From a bacterium (lineage in GTDB: Bacteria; Desulfobacterota; Desulfocorpusculales; Desulfocorpusculum), in contig JBBFLE010000016.1 in assembly GCA_037481695.1 (NCBI GenBank), positions 21,217-85,216 on the forward strand: a DNA stretch of 64,000 bases. The letters run 5' to 3'. A model generated the notes under the pieces. That model saw only the letters and a program-made list of their open reading frames with translations. It did not search any database and had not been told where the DNA came from. Positions 32,139 to 40,633 of this stretch are shown piece by piece; the first letter of the stretch is position 1; each line of letters begins with the position of its first letter. The translations under genes and the position numbers were made by a program.

Positions 32139-32603
32139 CTAAGTGCTTTTTATCTCCCGTCTTATCTTGGTCAGAGCCGTCAAAAACAAGAAAAACGCTC
32201 CCACGGGCACGCTCAGGGTGACCCAGGCATAGCTGAATCCAGGAATTCCCTGGAAAGTTCTGATTCTTGTCGTATAGGCCAACCAGGAACCATATCCCAT
32301 AAGGTAAATGAGAAAAAGGCTTATGATAAAATAATTGGCCAATCTCAACCTTCTTTGCCAGGCTTTAGGGAACATCCTCACCAACACATCCACGTTCATG
32401 AGCCTATCCTCCCTCCAAGCCACATCAGCACTCAAGAAGCAGCTCCAAGCGAATAGACAGGTGCTCATGTCTATGGCCCAGTTCATGGGAGAGCCCAAGA
32501 GCCTAGCCAAGGCGGCAGTGAATATGAGGAGCACCATGGCCCAGAGCGTGGCCCTAGCCACAGCCCATTCTGCTTCGCAGGCAAGTTCATAAACTCTGCT
32601 CAT
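32139..32603 (-). CDS. dctQ: TRAP transporter small permease (DctQ)
   Basis: 154 aa with four hydrophobic helices (ATLWAMVLLIFTAALARLL, MSTCLFAWSCFLSADVAW, YFIISLFLIYLMGYGSW, WVTLSVPVGAFFLFLTAL). The AWSCFLSADVAWREDRLMNVDVLV stretch is the DctQ hallmark. Works with the DctM encoded downstream. Confidence 0.92.
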   Translation of the reverse strand: MSRVYELACEAEWAVARATLWAMVLLIFTAALARLLGSPMNWAIDMSTCLFAWSCFLSADVAWREDRLMNVDVLVRMFPKAWQRRLRLANYFIISLFLIYLMGYGSWLAYTTRIRTFQGIPGFSYAWVTLSVPVGAFFLFLTALTKIRREIKST

Positions 32604-32696
32604 GCTCTTACAGTCTCCAGGCTTGACTGGGGTGTGGGACCCTTAGAGGAACAAGCCTGGGCCCTGGTATGCCCCTGGCCCAGGCCCCTGGATGGC

Positions 32697-33698
32697 TCAC
32701 TTGGTCTTGCCCAGCTCCTTGTGCACCTTTTGTTTCACATCTGCTATTTTCAAAACCTCGTAGGCCTTTTCTCCAGCTTTTTTGAAAGCTTCAATATCCA
32801 CGTCTTCCACAACGATCATGCCCTTGTCCTTGAGCTGCTGCTTTACCTCCTTTTCCAGTTTTTCCAGGATCAGTCTGGAGGTCTCAACACCAGCCCTCTC
32901 ACACTCCTCTACCAAAATCTTTTGATAATCCGCAGGAAGGCTGTTGAAGAACTTGGAACTTATCACCTCAAAATTTATGAGCATTATGTGCCTGGTCTCG
33001 TTGGCATATTTGAGGACCTCGTAAAAGCGGCCTGCAGGAATGTTGTTGTAAACCAGTTCCACTCCGTCTGCCACTTTCTGCTGTAGGGCCGGATACATGT
33101 CTCCGAATGCCAGGGCTACGGGAGTGGCCCCCAGCGCGCGAACAGACTCCTGCCAGATGGGAGCAGGCGGAGTTCTGATTCGCAATCCCTTGAGGTCTTC
33201 AGGCTTGCGGATGGGTTTGTTGGTAAAGAAATGCCTGTAGCCCTGCACCCAGCTGAAAGAGAGGACCTTGAGGCCGTACTTGTTGGCCAGCTCATCCAGC
33301 CACTGCTTGACCGTAGGAAGTTCCTTAAGTTTCTGAACCTCTTCTAAAGTCTCAGCGAAATAGGGACCGTTCATTATGGCTATGCCGGGCACGTAATTGC
33401 CCATGCGAGCCGAGTCGGTGTTTTGCCCTATGTTAGCCCCTTGGCGGATTTGCTCTATTATGTCCTCCTCCACCCCCAGTTGCGCGCTGTGAAAAACCTC
33501 TATCTTAAGACCTCCTTTGGTCTTCTCTTCCACCGCCTTGGCCCAGTTGAGAAAGCCCTGATGGTAGGGCTCTGAGGGCCCAAGCACATGATTGAACCTT
33601 AAGGTGTATTTCTGCTGAGCCTCGGCAACCCAACCGTACCCAGCCAGGCAGAAAGAAATTACTACCCAAATTCCCTGTGTCCATCTCTTGACTTTCAT
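32697..33698 (-). CDS. dctP: TRAP transporter solute-binding protein (DctP)
   Basis: 333 aa from the ATG at 33698, which has AAAGGAGG upstream and leads straight into a signal peptide (QGIWVVISFCLAGYGWVAEA, cut before QQKYTLRF). The frame is open to 33803 but those codons overlap the aldolase end. DctP features: FNHVLGPSEPYHQGFLNWAKAVEEKT and KPEDLKGLRIRTPPAPIWQESVRALGATPVALAFGDMYPALQQKVADG, with the carboxylate-binding arginine in LRIRTP. It delivers an organic acid, probably a uronate, to DctQM. Confidence 0.94.
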   Translation of the reverse strand: MKVKRWTQGIWVVISFCLAGYGWVAEAQQKYTLRFNHVLGPSEPYHQGFLNWAKAVEEKTKGGLKIEVFHSAQLGVEEDIIEQIRQGANIGQNTDSARMGNYVPGIAIMNGPYFAETLEEVQKLKELPTVKQWLDELANKYGLKVLSFSWVQGYRHFFTNKPIRKPEDLKGLRIRTPPAPIWQESVRALGATPVALAFGDMYPALQQKVADGVELVYNNIPAGRFYEVLKYANETRHIMLINFEVISSKFFNSLPADYQKILVEECERAGVETSRLILEKLEKEVKQQLKDKGMIVVEDVDIEAFKKAGEKAYEVLKIADVKQKVHKELGKTK

Positions 33699-33799
33699 CT
33701 TTGCCCTCCTTTCACTTTGAATTGACCTTCCAGATGAACTCTGGCTTCTCCCGTTCCCCCCTGCGAGATCATCTCCCTGGACCCCAACCAACCCATGGC

Positions 33800-34441
33800 T
33801 CATACATTATGAAGGGCATCCAAAACTTCCCTGGTCTTTTGGGTTATGCGATCCAGGGCTCCCTCGGCCACAGAAGCCTTGTCTACCAGCTCACCTCCTA
33901 TGCCCACTGCCATAGCGCCTGCCCTGATGAACTCGGCAGCATTTTCCAGGTTCACTCCTCCTGTTGGTACCATTTCCACCTGGGGAAGAGGCCCCTTGAG
34001 GGCCTTTATGTAAGAGGGTCCGCCCAGGGCGCCTGCTGGGAAGACTTTTACCAAATGGGCTCCAGCCTCCCAGGCACTCAAGATCTCGGTAGGGGTCATG
34101 GCTCCTGGGATCACTACAACCCCTGCCTCCCGGGCAAACGCAATGACCTGCATGTTCAATGAGGGGCTCACCAGGAACTGAGCCCCCGCCTCCAAGGCCT
34201 CCTCTGCCATCCTGGCGTTTATCACAGTCCCGGCCCCCACAAAAACTCTTTCCCCCATCTCCCGGCGCAACTTTCGGATAGCGTTCAAGGCCCCATCCAC
34301 GGTCATGGTGATCTCTATCAGGTGGGAGCCCCCTTTTACCAGGGCCCAGGAGACGTCTATGGCTTCTTTGGATGTGGCCACCCTAACTACTGGAATGAGC
34401 CTTTCAAAACGAATGCAGTCCAGGATACCTTGTCTGATCAT
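33800..34441 (-). CDS. eda: 2-dehydro-3-deoxy-phosphogluconate (KDPG) aldolase
   Basis: 213 aa class I aldolase that splits KDPG to pyruvate and glyceraldehyde-3-phosphate, the last step of the hexuronate route. E43 in LIEITMTVDGA, GAGTVINARMAEEALEAGAQFLVSP, PGAMTPTEI and the Schiff-base lysine K132 in LVKVFPAG are present, all family markers. It sits between the M24-like gene and dctP. A 2-dehydro-3-deoxy-6-phosphogalactonate aldolase is an alternative in the same family. Confidence 0.93.
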   Translation of the reverse strand: MIRQGILDCIRFERLIPVVRVATSKEAIDVSWALVKGGSHLIEITMTVDGALNAIRKLRREMGERVFVGAGTVINARMAEEALEAGAQFLVSPSLNMQVIAFAREAGVVVIPGAMTPTEILSAWEAGAHLVKVFPAGALGGPSYIKALKGPLPQVEMVPTGGVNLENAAEFIRAGAMAVGIGGELVDKASVAEGALDRITQKTREVLDALHNV

Positions 34442-34453
34442 GGGAAGCTCACC

Positions 34454-35557
34454 TTATATCTCCAAGATGTCCGGCCTTTTAAAAGAAACGCCCCCCACCT
34501 GGAGCTCCAGCACAGGGTAGGTAACAGGGAAGGTTATCATGCAGGGACCTTCCCTGGTAGCCATTATGGTGTCCTCGCTCTTGGTGCCGGTTATGGAGGG
34601 GTTCCAGGTGAAGGGTTGATTCTCTTGAATCAATTCCATGGTCTGGAGATTGGCCCTGTAATCCCTCCCGGTGTAGCCTATTGCCCCTCCTTGATGGTGT
34701 AATCTCCATTCCTCCGGATACCCTTTCTCTTTGTAGGCCCGGATGCCCTGGAACAGAACATCCCTTGCCCATGCTCCCGGGCGAGTGGCGGCCATGAATA
34801 TGCAATCTATTTCCACGTTGGCCAGATATCTGGTTCTGAGTTCCGTGGGCAAGCTACCAAAGTGCACAAAACGTGTGAGGGAGACTATGAGACCCCATTT
34901 CCTGGCGTTCACAGACAGCATGAAATACTTCTCTATGGTCTTTTCTGAGGGAATGGGATGACGGAAGCGCCAGATCCTCTCATCAGCCGCGCCCATGAGA
35001 GTCACGCAGTCTATACGTTCCCTCCAGAGCTCTTGGGAGAGCCTGCCCACCACCTCACATTCCTTTTGCCCTGGCCTGGCCTCTTGGAGCACTTCTTCCA
35101 GAGACTTGGAAACCTTACGACCAAGCCATCTGTACCGATCCACCTCTTGTGGAGTCAAAGAGTAGCGAAGCCTGGCTATCTCCTCGGTGAGCACATCCGC
35201 ACCTGGGAAGGGCACGTCGCTGGCGAGCCTGCCGTCCCCTACAAGCTCTCGAACTATGGCAATCTCATTGTCTTCGTGCCACTCGAAGCTCTTAAACTCG
35301 AAACCCTGAGCCGAAAGAGCTTCCTCCTCCATCATGCGGGGGAGCTCGATATTGTTGGAAATCAGAAACTTGGCCTCCCTGAACAGAAGCAAGGATGTGG
35401 CCCCCACTTCGGTAGTGATCCCCACTAGGTTGAGTCCTCCGCAGGTCATCCAAGAGAAGTTGGCCTGCCTCTTGAGAAGCAGCGCATGGTATCCTCGGGA
35501 ATCCAAGAACTCCCTTACCCTTCTATCCTTTTCCTTGATCTCCTCCTGCTCAGGCAT
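34454..35557 (-). CDS. M24 (creatinase/aminopeptidase P) fold protein, metal ligands missing
   Basis: 367 aa from the ATG at 35557 (MPEQEEIKEKDRRVREFL); the frame is open to 35764 but that part overlaps the preceding gene and looks non-coding. An N-terminal creatinase-like domain (about 1-140) and a C-terminal pita-bread domain are recognisable. The histidine in LHHQGGAIGY is kept, but the usual two aspartates are replaced (LSVNARKWGLIVSLTRF) and the glutamate of the EPG motif reads WNPSI. It is therefore unlikely to be a dinuclear metallopeptidase; creatinase-like amidine or amide hydrolysis, or another activity, is possible. Confidence 0.8.
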   Translation of the reverse strand: MPEQEEIKEKDRRVREFLDSRGYHALLLKRQANFSWMTCGGLNLVGITTEVGATSLLLFREAKFLISNNIELPRMMEEEALSAQGFEFKSFEWHEDNEIAIVRELVGDGRLASDVPFPGADVLTEEIARLRYSLTPQEVDRYRWLGRKVSKSLEEVLQEARPGQKECEVVGRLSQELWRERIDCVTLMGAADERIWRFRHPIPSEKTIEKYFMLSVNARKWGLIVSLTRFVHFGSLPTELRTRYLANVEIDCIFMAATRPGAWARDVLFQGIRAYKEKGYPEEWRLHHQGGAIGYTGRDYRANLQTMELIQENQPFTWNPSITGTKSEDTIMATREGPCMITFPVTYPVLELQVGGVSFKRPDILEI

Positions 35558-35724
35558 CCGGCTAGGCCCCCTTTCCTTTGCCCTCTGTGAAACCCGGATC
35601 CCCAAAAGCCTGCTGTCTCCCATTATGGCCCCCACCTCTTGGGTGAGGAGGCTTTCTAAGGGGCTGGGGGCATAAGCCCCCAATCCGTCCCCCTCGGAAA
35701 ACAACCAGGCCTGAGAGAAGGCCT

Positions 35725-36729
35725 TTACTGGGCTAGCACCTCTGCCCATGTCGTAACCGGCCACTCTTTCCTAAAAAGCTCCTCCACTGCAGGCTTGCCC
35801 TTATTTCTGAAGGACTGGGCGTCCGGTATAACCACTTGCATGCCCTTTCTTTGGAGATTCACAAGGATCTGCCCCTCGCTCTTTTTGATCTTATCGTTTG
35901 CTTTCTGGCACGCCTCTTTGGCTGCCTTTAGAATCAAAGCCCTATCGCCTGGGGCAAGCCCGTCCAGGAACCTCTTGTTTATGAGAATGCCCCCTGTCTG
36001 CACCAGGTGGTTGGTCATGATGAGGTGAGTTTGAACCTCATCCAGCTTGAATGAGGCAATCTGGGGTAGATCCCCTTCGGAGGCCTCTGCCTTACCTTCT
36101 TTGAGAGATTTGTAAAGATCCGGCAGAGGAATGGGCACCGGATCAGCCCCTATCTCTTTCCAGACAGCTATCCAGGTCCCCACTGTGGGCAGTCTCAACT
36201 TGAGCCCATACACGTCTGCTGGGGTGTAAAGAGGCTTCTTGGCCGTAGTCTGCCTCAGCCCCCGGTACACTATCCCCAAGTACGTCATGTTTCCCTTGGC
36301 CTCCACCAGCTCCCTGGCCTTTTTCCCCAGAGGCCCCTCCCAAACTCTCATGAAATGGTCGAAGTCCTTCATGACATAGGGAGCATTAAAGAAGAAGTAT
36401 TGGGGAGCGAAGACCTCCAAAGGCCTTCCTCCTGTGGCCTGCATCTCCACCTTACCCTGGCTGCACCAGTCATTGATCTCCTCCTCGGAGCCCGCTCCGG
36501 GCTGAACCTCCACTTTAATCCTACCGGCGCTTTCCTTCTCCACGATGGCCTTAAAGATCTCGCTGGCCTCACACAAAATGTGGCCTGTTTTGAATGGACT
36601 TGCCACTCTCACCTGGACCCCTTTGGAAGCCTGTGAGGGCTCTACGGTAGTGGTGACTTCTGCGCAGCCCCAAACTAGGCCCACCAGTAAAATGGCAGCC
36701 AATGCCCAAAGGCGTGATATGGCTTTCAT
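35725..36729 (-). CDS. second DctP-type solute-binding protein, lipoprotein
   Basis: 334 aa. The N-terminus MKAISRLWALAAILLVGLVWGC is a lipoprotein signal with the modified cysteine at residue 22, so the protein would be tethered rather than free. The rest follows DctP: GHILCEASEIFKAIVEKESAGRIKVEVQPGAGSEEEINDWCSQGKVEMQATG and YTPADVYGLKLRLPTVGTWIAVWKEIGADPVPIPLPDLYKSLKEG. No second permease pair is present in the window, so it either shares DctQM or acts as a sensor or spare receptor (inference). Confidence 0.88.
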   Translation of the reverse strand: MKAISRLWALAAILLVGLVWGCAEVTTTVEPSQASKGVQVRVASPFKTGHILCEASEIFKAIVEKESAGRIKVEVQPGAGSEEEINDWCSQGKVEMQATGGRPLEVFAPQYFFFNAPYVMKDFDHFMRVWEGPLGKKARELVEAKGNMTYLGIVYRGLRQTTAKKPLYTPADVYGLKLRLPTVGTWIAVWKEIGADPVPIPLPDLYKSLKEGKAEASEGDLPQIASFKLDEVQTHLIMTNHLVQTGGILINKRFLDGLAPGDRALILKAAKEACQKANDKIKKSEGQILVNLQRKGMQVVIPDAQSFRNKGKPAVEELFRKEWPVTTWAEVLAQ

Positions 36730-36756
36730 GGCTTTGCTCCCCCTTTTCCGTGCAGG

Positions 36757-37710
36757 TCACTTCTTCATTTCGCTTATGAGTTTCCCGTAGAACTCGTGGT
36801 CTTGGGCCATGAGCTTCCCGAAATCAGACGGGCTTTTATAATCCAGATTAACGGCCATATCCTTGGCGTTTTTCACAAAGCCAGGGTCCTCCATGGCCTT
36901 CTTGAAACCATCGTGAAGCTTTTTTACCACCTCCTGAGGGGTGCCTTTGGGGGCTACCAAACCCCTCCACATGCCCATGACAAAATCAATGCCCTGTTCC
37001 TTCACCGTGGGCACATCGGGGAACATCTCCAGGCGCTTTTCCGAGAACAGCGCCATTATCTTTAGTTTTCCTGCCTGCACGTGGTTTATGCCCTCGGGGG
37101 GAGACACTGAGACCGCGTTTACATGCCCTCCTAGAATAGCCGTGACCGAGGGGCCTCCTCCTGAAAATGGAATATGGTTGAACTTGACCCCTGTCTTTCT
37201 TTCAAAGGCCACTGCCACCAGGTGCACCCCTCCCCCGGCGCCAGAGTTTCCAACAGTGATGGTTTCTGGGTTTTTCCTGGCATAGTCCAGAAAATCTTGG
37301 AGGTTTTTCCAGGGGGCATCCGAACGTACCAGAAACATCGATGGATCGCTTACCACATTTAAGATGGGCTCGAAGTTCTGATACGTGAATGCTGTCTTGA
37401 CCTGATGGGGTAGGATGGTCAGGGGGGTCACCGCAGCCGTGAGGGTATAGCCGTCGGGCTTGGCTTGAGCCCCTTCTGTGTACCCCACAGCCCCTCCCCC
37501 ACCCGGCTTGTTCACTATCACCACCGCCTTTCCCAGATACTTACCCGCTGGGGTGGCCAGAGCTCTGAAGATGAGGTCTGTGGCACCCCCGGCTGCCCAA
37601 GGCACTATGATCTGGATCTCCTTTGTAGGAAAATCTGCAGCCCAAGAGGGCGTCGCCAATCCCACCCCCCATGCCATGAGCCATAGAGGAAAACACCTTT
37701 TCCAGCGCAT
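36757..37710 (-). CDS. tctC: tripartite tricarboxylate transporter binding protein (TctC)
   Basis: 317 aa with a signal peptide (LWLMAWGVGLATPSWA, cut before ADFPTK). Typical TctC/Bug start DFPTKEIQIIVPWAAGGATDLIFRALA and the mid-protein LPHQVKTAFTYQNFEPILNVVSDPSMFLVRSDAPWKNLQDFLDYARKNP. Captures a carboxylate in the periplasm for TctAB, which are encoded just upstream; the ligand is unknown. Within this cluster a sugar acid is plausible. Confidence 0.94.
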   Translation of the reverse strand: MRWKRCFPLWLMAWGVGLATPSWAADFPTKEIQIIVPWAAGGATDLIFRALATPAGKYLGKAVVIVNKPGGGGAVGYTEGAQAKPDGYTLTAAVTPLTILPHQVKTAFTYQNFEPILNVVSDPSMFLVRSDAPWKNLQDFLDYARKNPETITVGNSGAGGGVHLVAVAFERKTGVKFNHIPFSGGGPSVTAILGGHVNAVSVSPPEGINHVQAGKLKIMALFSEKRLEMFPDVPTVKEQGIDFVMGMWRGLVAPKGTPQEVVKKLHDGFKKAMEDPGFVKNAKDMAVNLDYKSPSDFGKLMAQDHEFYGKLISEMKK

Positions 37711-37737
37711 GCGAGCCTCCTTTCCGAACCTCGGGGT

Positions 37738-39267
37738 TCACTTTCCTGAGAGATCCTTTTTCCTCCCCCTTTCTCTCGCAAGTCTTATGATCCCCCTCAT
37801 CGCGGGGTATGAAAGAAAAAACCCTGTGGCCAGAAGAAAGCCCAGGGAAATAGGCCTCTCAAGGAAGACCTGGAAGTTCCCGTGGGAGATCATGAGAGAC
37901 TGTCTGAAGGCCACCTCCAACTTGGGGCCCAGCACCAGAGCCAGAAGAAGCGGCGCCCCTTCGTAGGAGAGCATCCTCATCCAGTACCCAATGATCCCGA
38001 ACAGGAGCATTACCCAGATGTCAAAGATGGAGTTATTGACCGTGTACATACCAGTCACACAAAACAGCACAACCATGGGAATCAGAAACCTTTTGGGAAT
38101 CCTGAGGATGTTTGCAAAAAGAGGCACAAATGGCAGATTCAGAAAGAGCAAGATGAAATTCCCTATGTACATGCTGGCCACCACCCCCCAGAACAGGCCT
38201 GGGTGTTCGGCAATAAGGGTGGGGCCGGGGGTGACACCGTGGATGAGCAAAGCCCCCAGCAGGATGGCAGTGGGTGGGGCAAAAGGGATTCCCAACACAA
38301 AAAGGGGAATGAAAGCAGCCTGACAGGCTGAGTTATTAGCGGACTCGGGTCCTGCCACCCCTTCTATGGCACCCTGACCGAACTGCTCCGGGTGTTTGGA
38401 GATCTTCCTTTCCACCATGTACGAGGAGTAAGTGGCTATGACAGGAGCAGGCCCTGGTACGAGGCCCACCCCGAAGCCTATGCCTGCCCCCCTGAGAATG
38501 GCCCCCATGGCGGTCTTTAAGTCCTTCCAATTTGGATAGAGCTCCTTGAGTTTAGGCACAAGCACCTTCTCGGCCTTGGGATCCTCTTTGTTTCCTATAT
38601 CGGCCAGAACTTCGCCTATGCCGAACAGCCCTATGGCCACGGCCACGAACTCTATGCCTCCCAAAAGAGAGCTGGATCCGAAGGAGAAACGCTGGGTGCC
38701 GGTGACAGGGTCCATTCCTATGCAGCCTATGATTAGCCCCACCACCGCCATCATGAGTGATTTGAGAAGAGAAGCCCCCGTGACATTGCTGAGGATCACG
38801 AAACCAAAGACCATGAGTGAGAAGTACTCTGGGGGTCCAAAGGCCAGGGCGGCCTCTGCCAAAGGAGGAGCCAGGAACACCAGCCCACATATTCCTAGGC
38901 TGCCAGCTATGAAGGAGCCGATGGCGCACATGGCCAGGGCCGGGCCTGCTCTTCCCTTCTGAGCCATGCGATACCCATCTATGCAGGTGATGACAGAGGC
39001 GGTTTCACCCGGCACATTCAAAAGAATGGATGTGGTAGAGCCCCCATACATGGCACCGTAATAGATCCCGGCCAGCATGATGATGGCTGAGGTGTGGCTT
39101 AACCCGAAAGTGGCTGGGATGAGCAATGCTATTCCCGCTATGGGCCCGATGCCCGGGAGCACTCCTATGAGCGTTCCCACGATGGCCCCCGTGAGGCAGT
39201 AAAACAGGTTGTCTATGGTGGTGGCTATGGAGAAGCCTTCCATCAGATGGTTCAGGGTTTCTATCAT
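37738..39267 (-). CDS. tctA: tripartite tricarboxylate transporter large permease (TctA)
   Basis: 509 aa, the normal size, with about a dozen membrane helices. Family marks: GTLIGVLPGIGPIAGIALLIPATFGLSHTSAIIMLAGIYYGAMYGGSTTSILLNVPGETASVITCIDGYRMAQKGRAGPAL and GVGLVPGPAPVIATYSSYMVERKISKHPEQFGQGAIEGVAGPESANNSACQAAFIPLFVLGIP. Forms the membrane channel with TctB. Confidence 0.97.
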   Translation of the reverse strand: MIETLNHLMEGFSIATTIDNLFYCLTGAIVGTLIGVLPGIGPIAGIALLIPATFGLSHTSAIIMLAGIYYGAMYGGSTTSILLNVPGETASVITCIDGYRMAQKGRAGPALAMCAIGSFIAGSLGICGLVFLAPPLAEAALAFGPPEYFSLMVFGFVILSNVTGASLLKSLMMAVVGLIIGCIGMDPVTGTQRFSFGSSSLLGGIEFVAVAIGLFGIGEVLADIGNKEDPKAEKVLVPKLKELYPNWKDLKTAMGAILRGAGIGFGVGLVPGPAPVIATYSSYMVERKISKHPEQFGQGAIEGVAGPESANNSACQAAFIPLFVLGIPFAPPTAILLGALLIHGVTPGPTLIAEHPGLFWGVVASMYIGNFILLFLNLPFVPLFANILRIPKRFLIPMVVLFCVTGMYTVNNSIFDIWVMLLFGIIGYWMRMLSYEGAPLLLALVLGPKLEVAFRQSLMISHGNFQVFLERPISLGFLLATGFFLSYPAMRGIIRLARERGRKKDLSGK

Positions 39268-39276
39268 CGGGATGCC

Positions 39277-39726
39277 TCACAACCCCAGCAGGCCCCTGGG
39301 AAGGGGCACCTGAAGCCATCGCACGAACACCAGATAAGAGACGCCCGCCACCGCCCAAGCTAGAAAGAAGTTCAAGGCCCAAGCCTTGGAGCCCGTAAGC
39401 CGAAAGAGTACCAAGAGCAGAACAAAGGATGTCAGGGGATAGCCCAGGGCATCCAGAAGCAAGACGCACAAAGCCATTGCCCCTACAAAGGGCAGAACTC
39501 TTTTCAACGAGGTCCGCCAAGACAAGCTTTTACGGGCGGCCTCATGCTGCCAAATGAAACGCAGAGTCCAGATACCTGAGAGAATCATCAAAAGGGCTCC
39601 CATGGCCATGGGAAACATGCCGGGCCCCGGCATCCTGAGGTTGCCCAGGGGCATTCCAAGAGAAAGGGCAACGGTTACACCCCCTCCCAGAAATAGCACA
39701 AATCCGCCTGCTATTTCTCCTCTCAT
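39277..39726 (-). CDS. tctB: tripartite tricarboxylate transporter small permease (TctB)
   Basis: 149 aa with four hydrophobic helices, among them GFVLFLGGGVTVALSLGMP, FVGAMALCVLLLDALGYPLTSFVLLLVLFRL and FFLAWAVAGVSYLVFVRWL, the TctB layout. Its ATG overlaps the regulator's stop by 4 bp and its stop lies 9 bp before tctA, so regulator, TctB and TctA are one transcript. Confidence 0.92.
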   Translation of the reverse strand: MRGEIAGGFVLFLGGGVTVALSLGMPLGNLRMPGPGMFPMAMGALLMILSGIWTLRFIWQHEAARKSLSWRTSLKRVLPFVGAMALCVLLLDALGYPLTSFVLLLVLFRLTGSKAWALNFFLAWAVAGVSYLVFVRWLQVPLPRGLLGL

Positions 39727-40484
39727 GCAGGCTGCCTCTCTTCTTTTCCCTCCGAGGCGGTCTTCATGGTCCTCAAGAGATCTTCCCTTATCATCTCCCT
39801 CACATAATCCAAATGCTCCAGCATCGTTGCCTTTGCTGACTTGCCGTCACCTTCTCGGATGGCCTCGAATATGGCTTTGTGCTGTTTGACTAGATCCTCC
39901 TTCCTCTCGCTCCTCGTGGTAAACTGCTTCATCTTGAAGTAGGCGTGGAAGCTCTCCTCGAGGCCTTTCATGAGGTGCATGGCTATGACATTGTGGGTAG
40001 CGGCGGCTATGGCCGAATGGAACTCCAGGTCCGCCTTCTCCCAGGCCTCCTCCGGGGGCTTGACCTGTTCCATCTTGGACAGGAAGCCCCTCATCCTCCT
40101 GAGATCCCCCCTGGTGGCCTCGGCAGAGGCCCTTTCGGCGCACCAGGCCTCGATGAGCCTTCGGATTTCCAGGAACTCGAATATGTTCTCGGCCTGTCCC
40201 TCCAATAAGATGGAAAGAGGGGGATTCAAATTGGCCTTTAGAGAGGAAATCACAAAAGTACCTCCTCCCTGGCGAGACTCCAGCAAACCCTCGGCCCTTG
40301 CCCTATGGATGGCCTCCCTCACGGACTGTCTGCTCACACCCATCTCCAGGGCCATGGCCCTCTCCGAGGGAAGCCTCTCCCCTGGCTTAAGACGGCCGGT
40401 TGCGATTAGAGAAACCAGCTGCCTGTAAACCACATCCGTGATCTTCCTGGGCTTCACCGTGGAAAAAAGAGCTCCCTGTCCCAA
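39723..40484 (-). CDS. GntR-family regulator, FadR/FCD subfamily
   Basis: 253 aa. Winged helix-turn-helix at residues 15-80 (KITDVVYRQLVSLIATGRLKPGERLPSERAMALEMGVSRQSVREAIHRARAEGLL), then an all-helical FCD effector domain (about 95-240) with the expected helical histidines (EFHSAIAAATHNVIAMHLM). Starts at a TTG with AGGAGG 11 nt upstream. First gene of the operon and fused in translation to tctB, so it very likely controls the transporter and sugar-acid genes and itself through the palindrome at 40528-40558. The effector is probably a uronate or pathway intermediate. Confidence 0.92.
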   Translation of the reverse strand: MGQGALFSTVKPRKITDVVYRQLVSLIATGRLKPGERLPSERAMALEMGVSRQSVREAIHRARAEGLLESRQGGGTFVISSLKANLNPPLSILLEGQAENIFEFLEIRRLIEAWCAERASAEATRGDLRRMRGFLSKMEQVKPPEEAWEKADLEFHSAIAAATHNVIAMHLMKGLEESFHAYFKMKQFTTRSERKEDLVKQHKAIFEAIREGDGKSAKATMLEHLDYVREMIREDLLRTMKTASEGKEERQPA

Positions 40485-40527
40485 GGCGCCTCAGCCCTCC
40501 TGTTCGTTTTAAAGCTCGGGGAAAAAC

Positions 40528-40558
40528 AATGGACGGGTGGTATGACCACCCGTCCATT
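40528..40558. promoter_or_regulatory. 31-bp perfect palindrome, probable GntR operator
   Basis: Two exact 14-bp arms (AATGGACGGGTGGT and its complement) around ATG. The centre reads TGGTATGACCA, the TGGT-N3-ACCA pattern expected for FadR-subfamily sites. It begins just after the -10 box of the promoter at 40560-40588 and lies 44 bp before the regulator gene. On the - strand the right arm is followed by GTTTTT, so it could also fold as a terminator-like stem; the operator reading is favoured because a promoter lies immediately upstream. Confidence 0.75.
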
Positions 40559-40559
40559 T

Positions 40560-40588
40560 CTGTTATCACCCTTCTTTGCCTCTGTCAA
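40560..40588 (-). promoter_or_regulatory. sigma-70-type promoter of the gntR-tct operon
   Basis: On the - strand: -35 TTGACA (40588-40583), a 17-bp spacer, -10 TAACAG (40565-40560). The predicted transcription start falls inside the palindrome, which gives simple steric repression. Confidence 0.65.
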
Positions 40589-40633
40589 GAGTTTCTGGCC
40601 TGCCAGCCTGAGAAGGCCATTGGAATTTTAAGC

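Noticed and set aside
35558..35764. N-terminal 69-residue extension of the M24-like protein
   Set aside because: It overlaps the end of the upstream DctP gene and has no conserved sequence; the ATG at 35557 starts the family homology.
40528..40558. Palindrome read as the terminator of yedE-tusA
   Set aside because: A good promoter lies directly between it and tusA, and its core matches a FadR-type operator; a terminator here would also stop the gntR transcript. Kept only as a secondary possibility.
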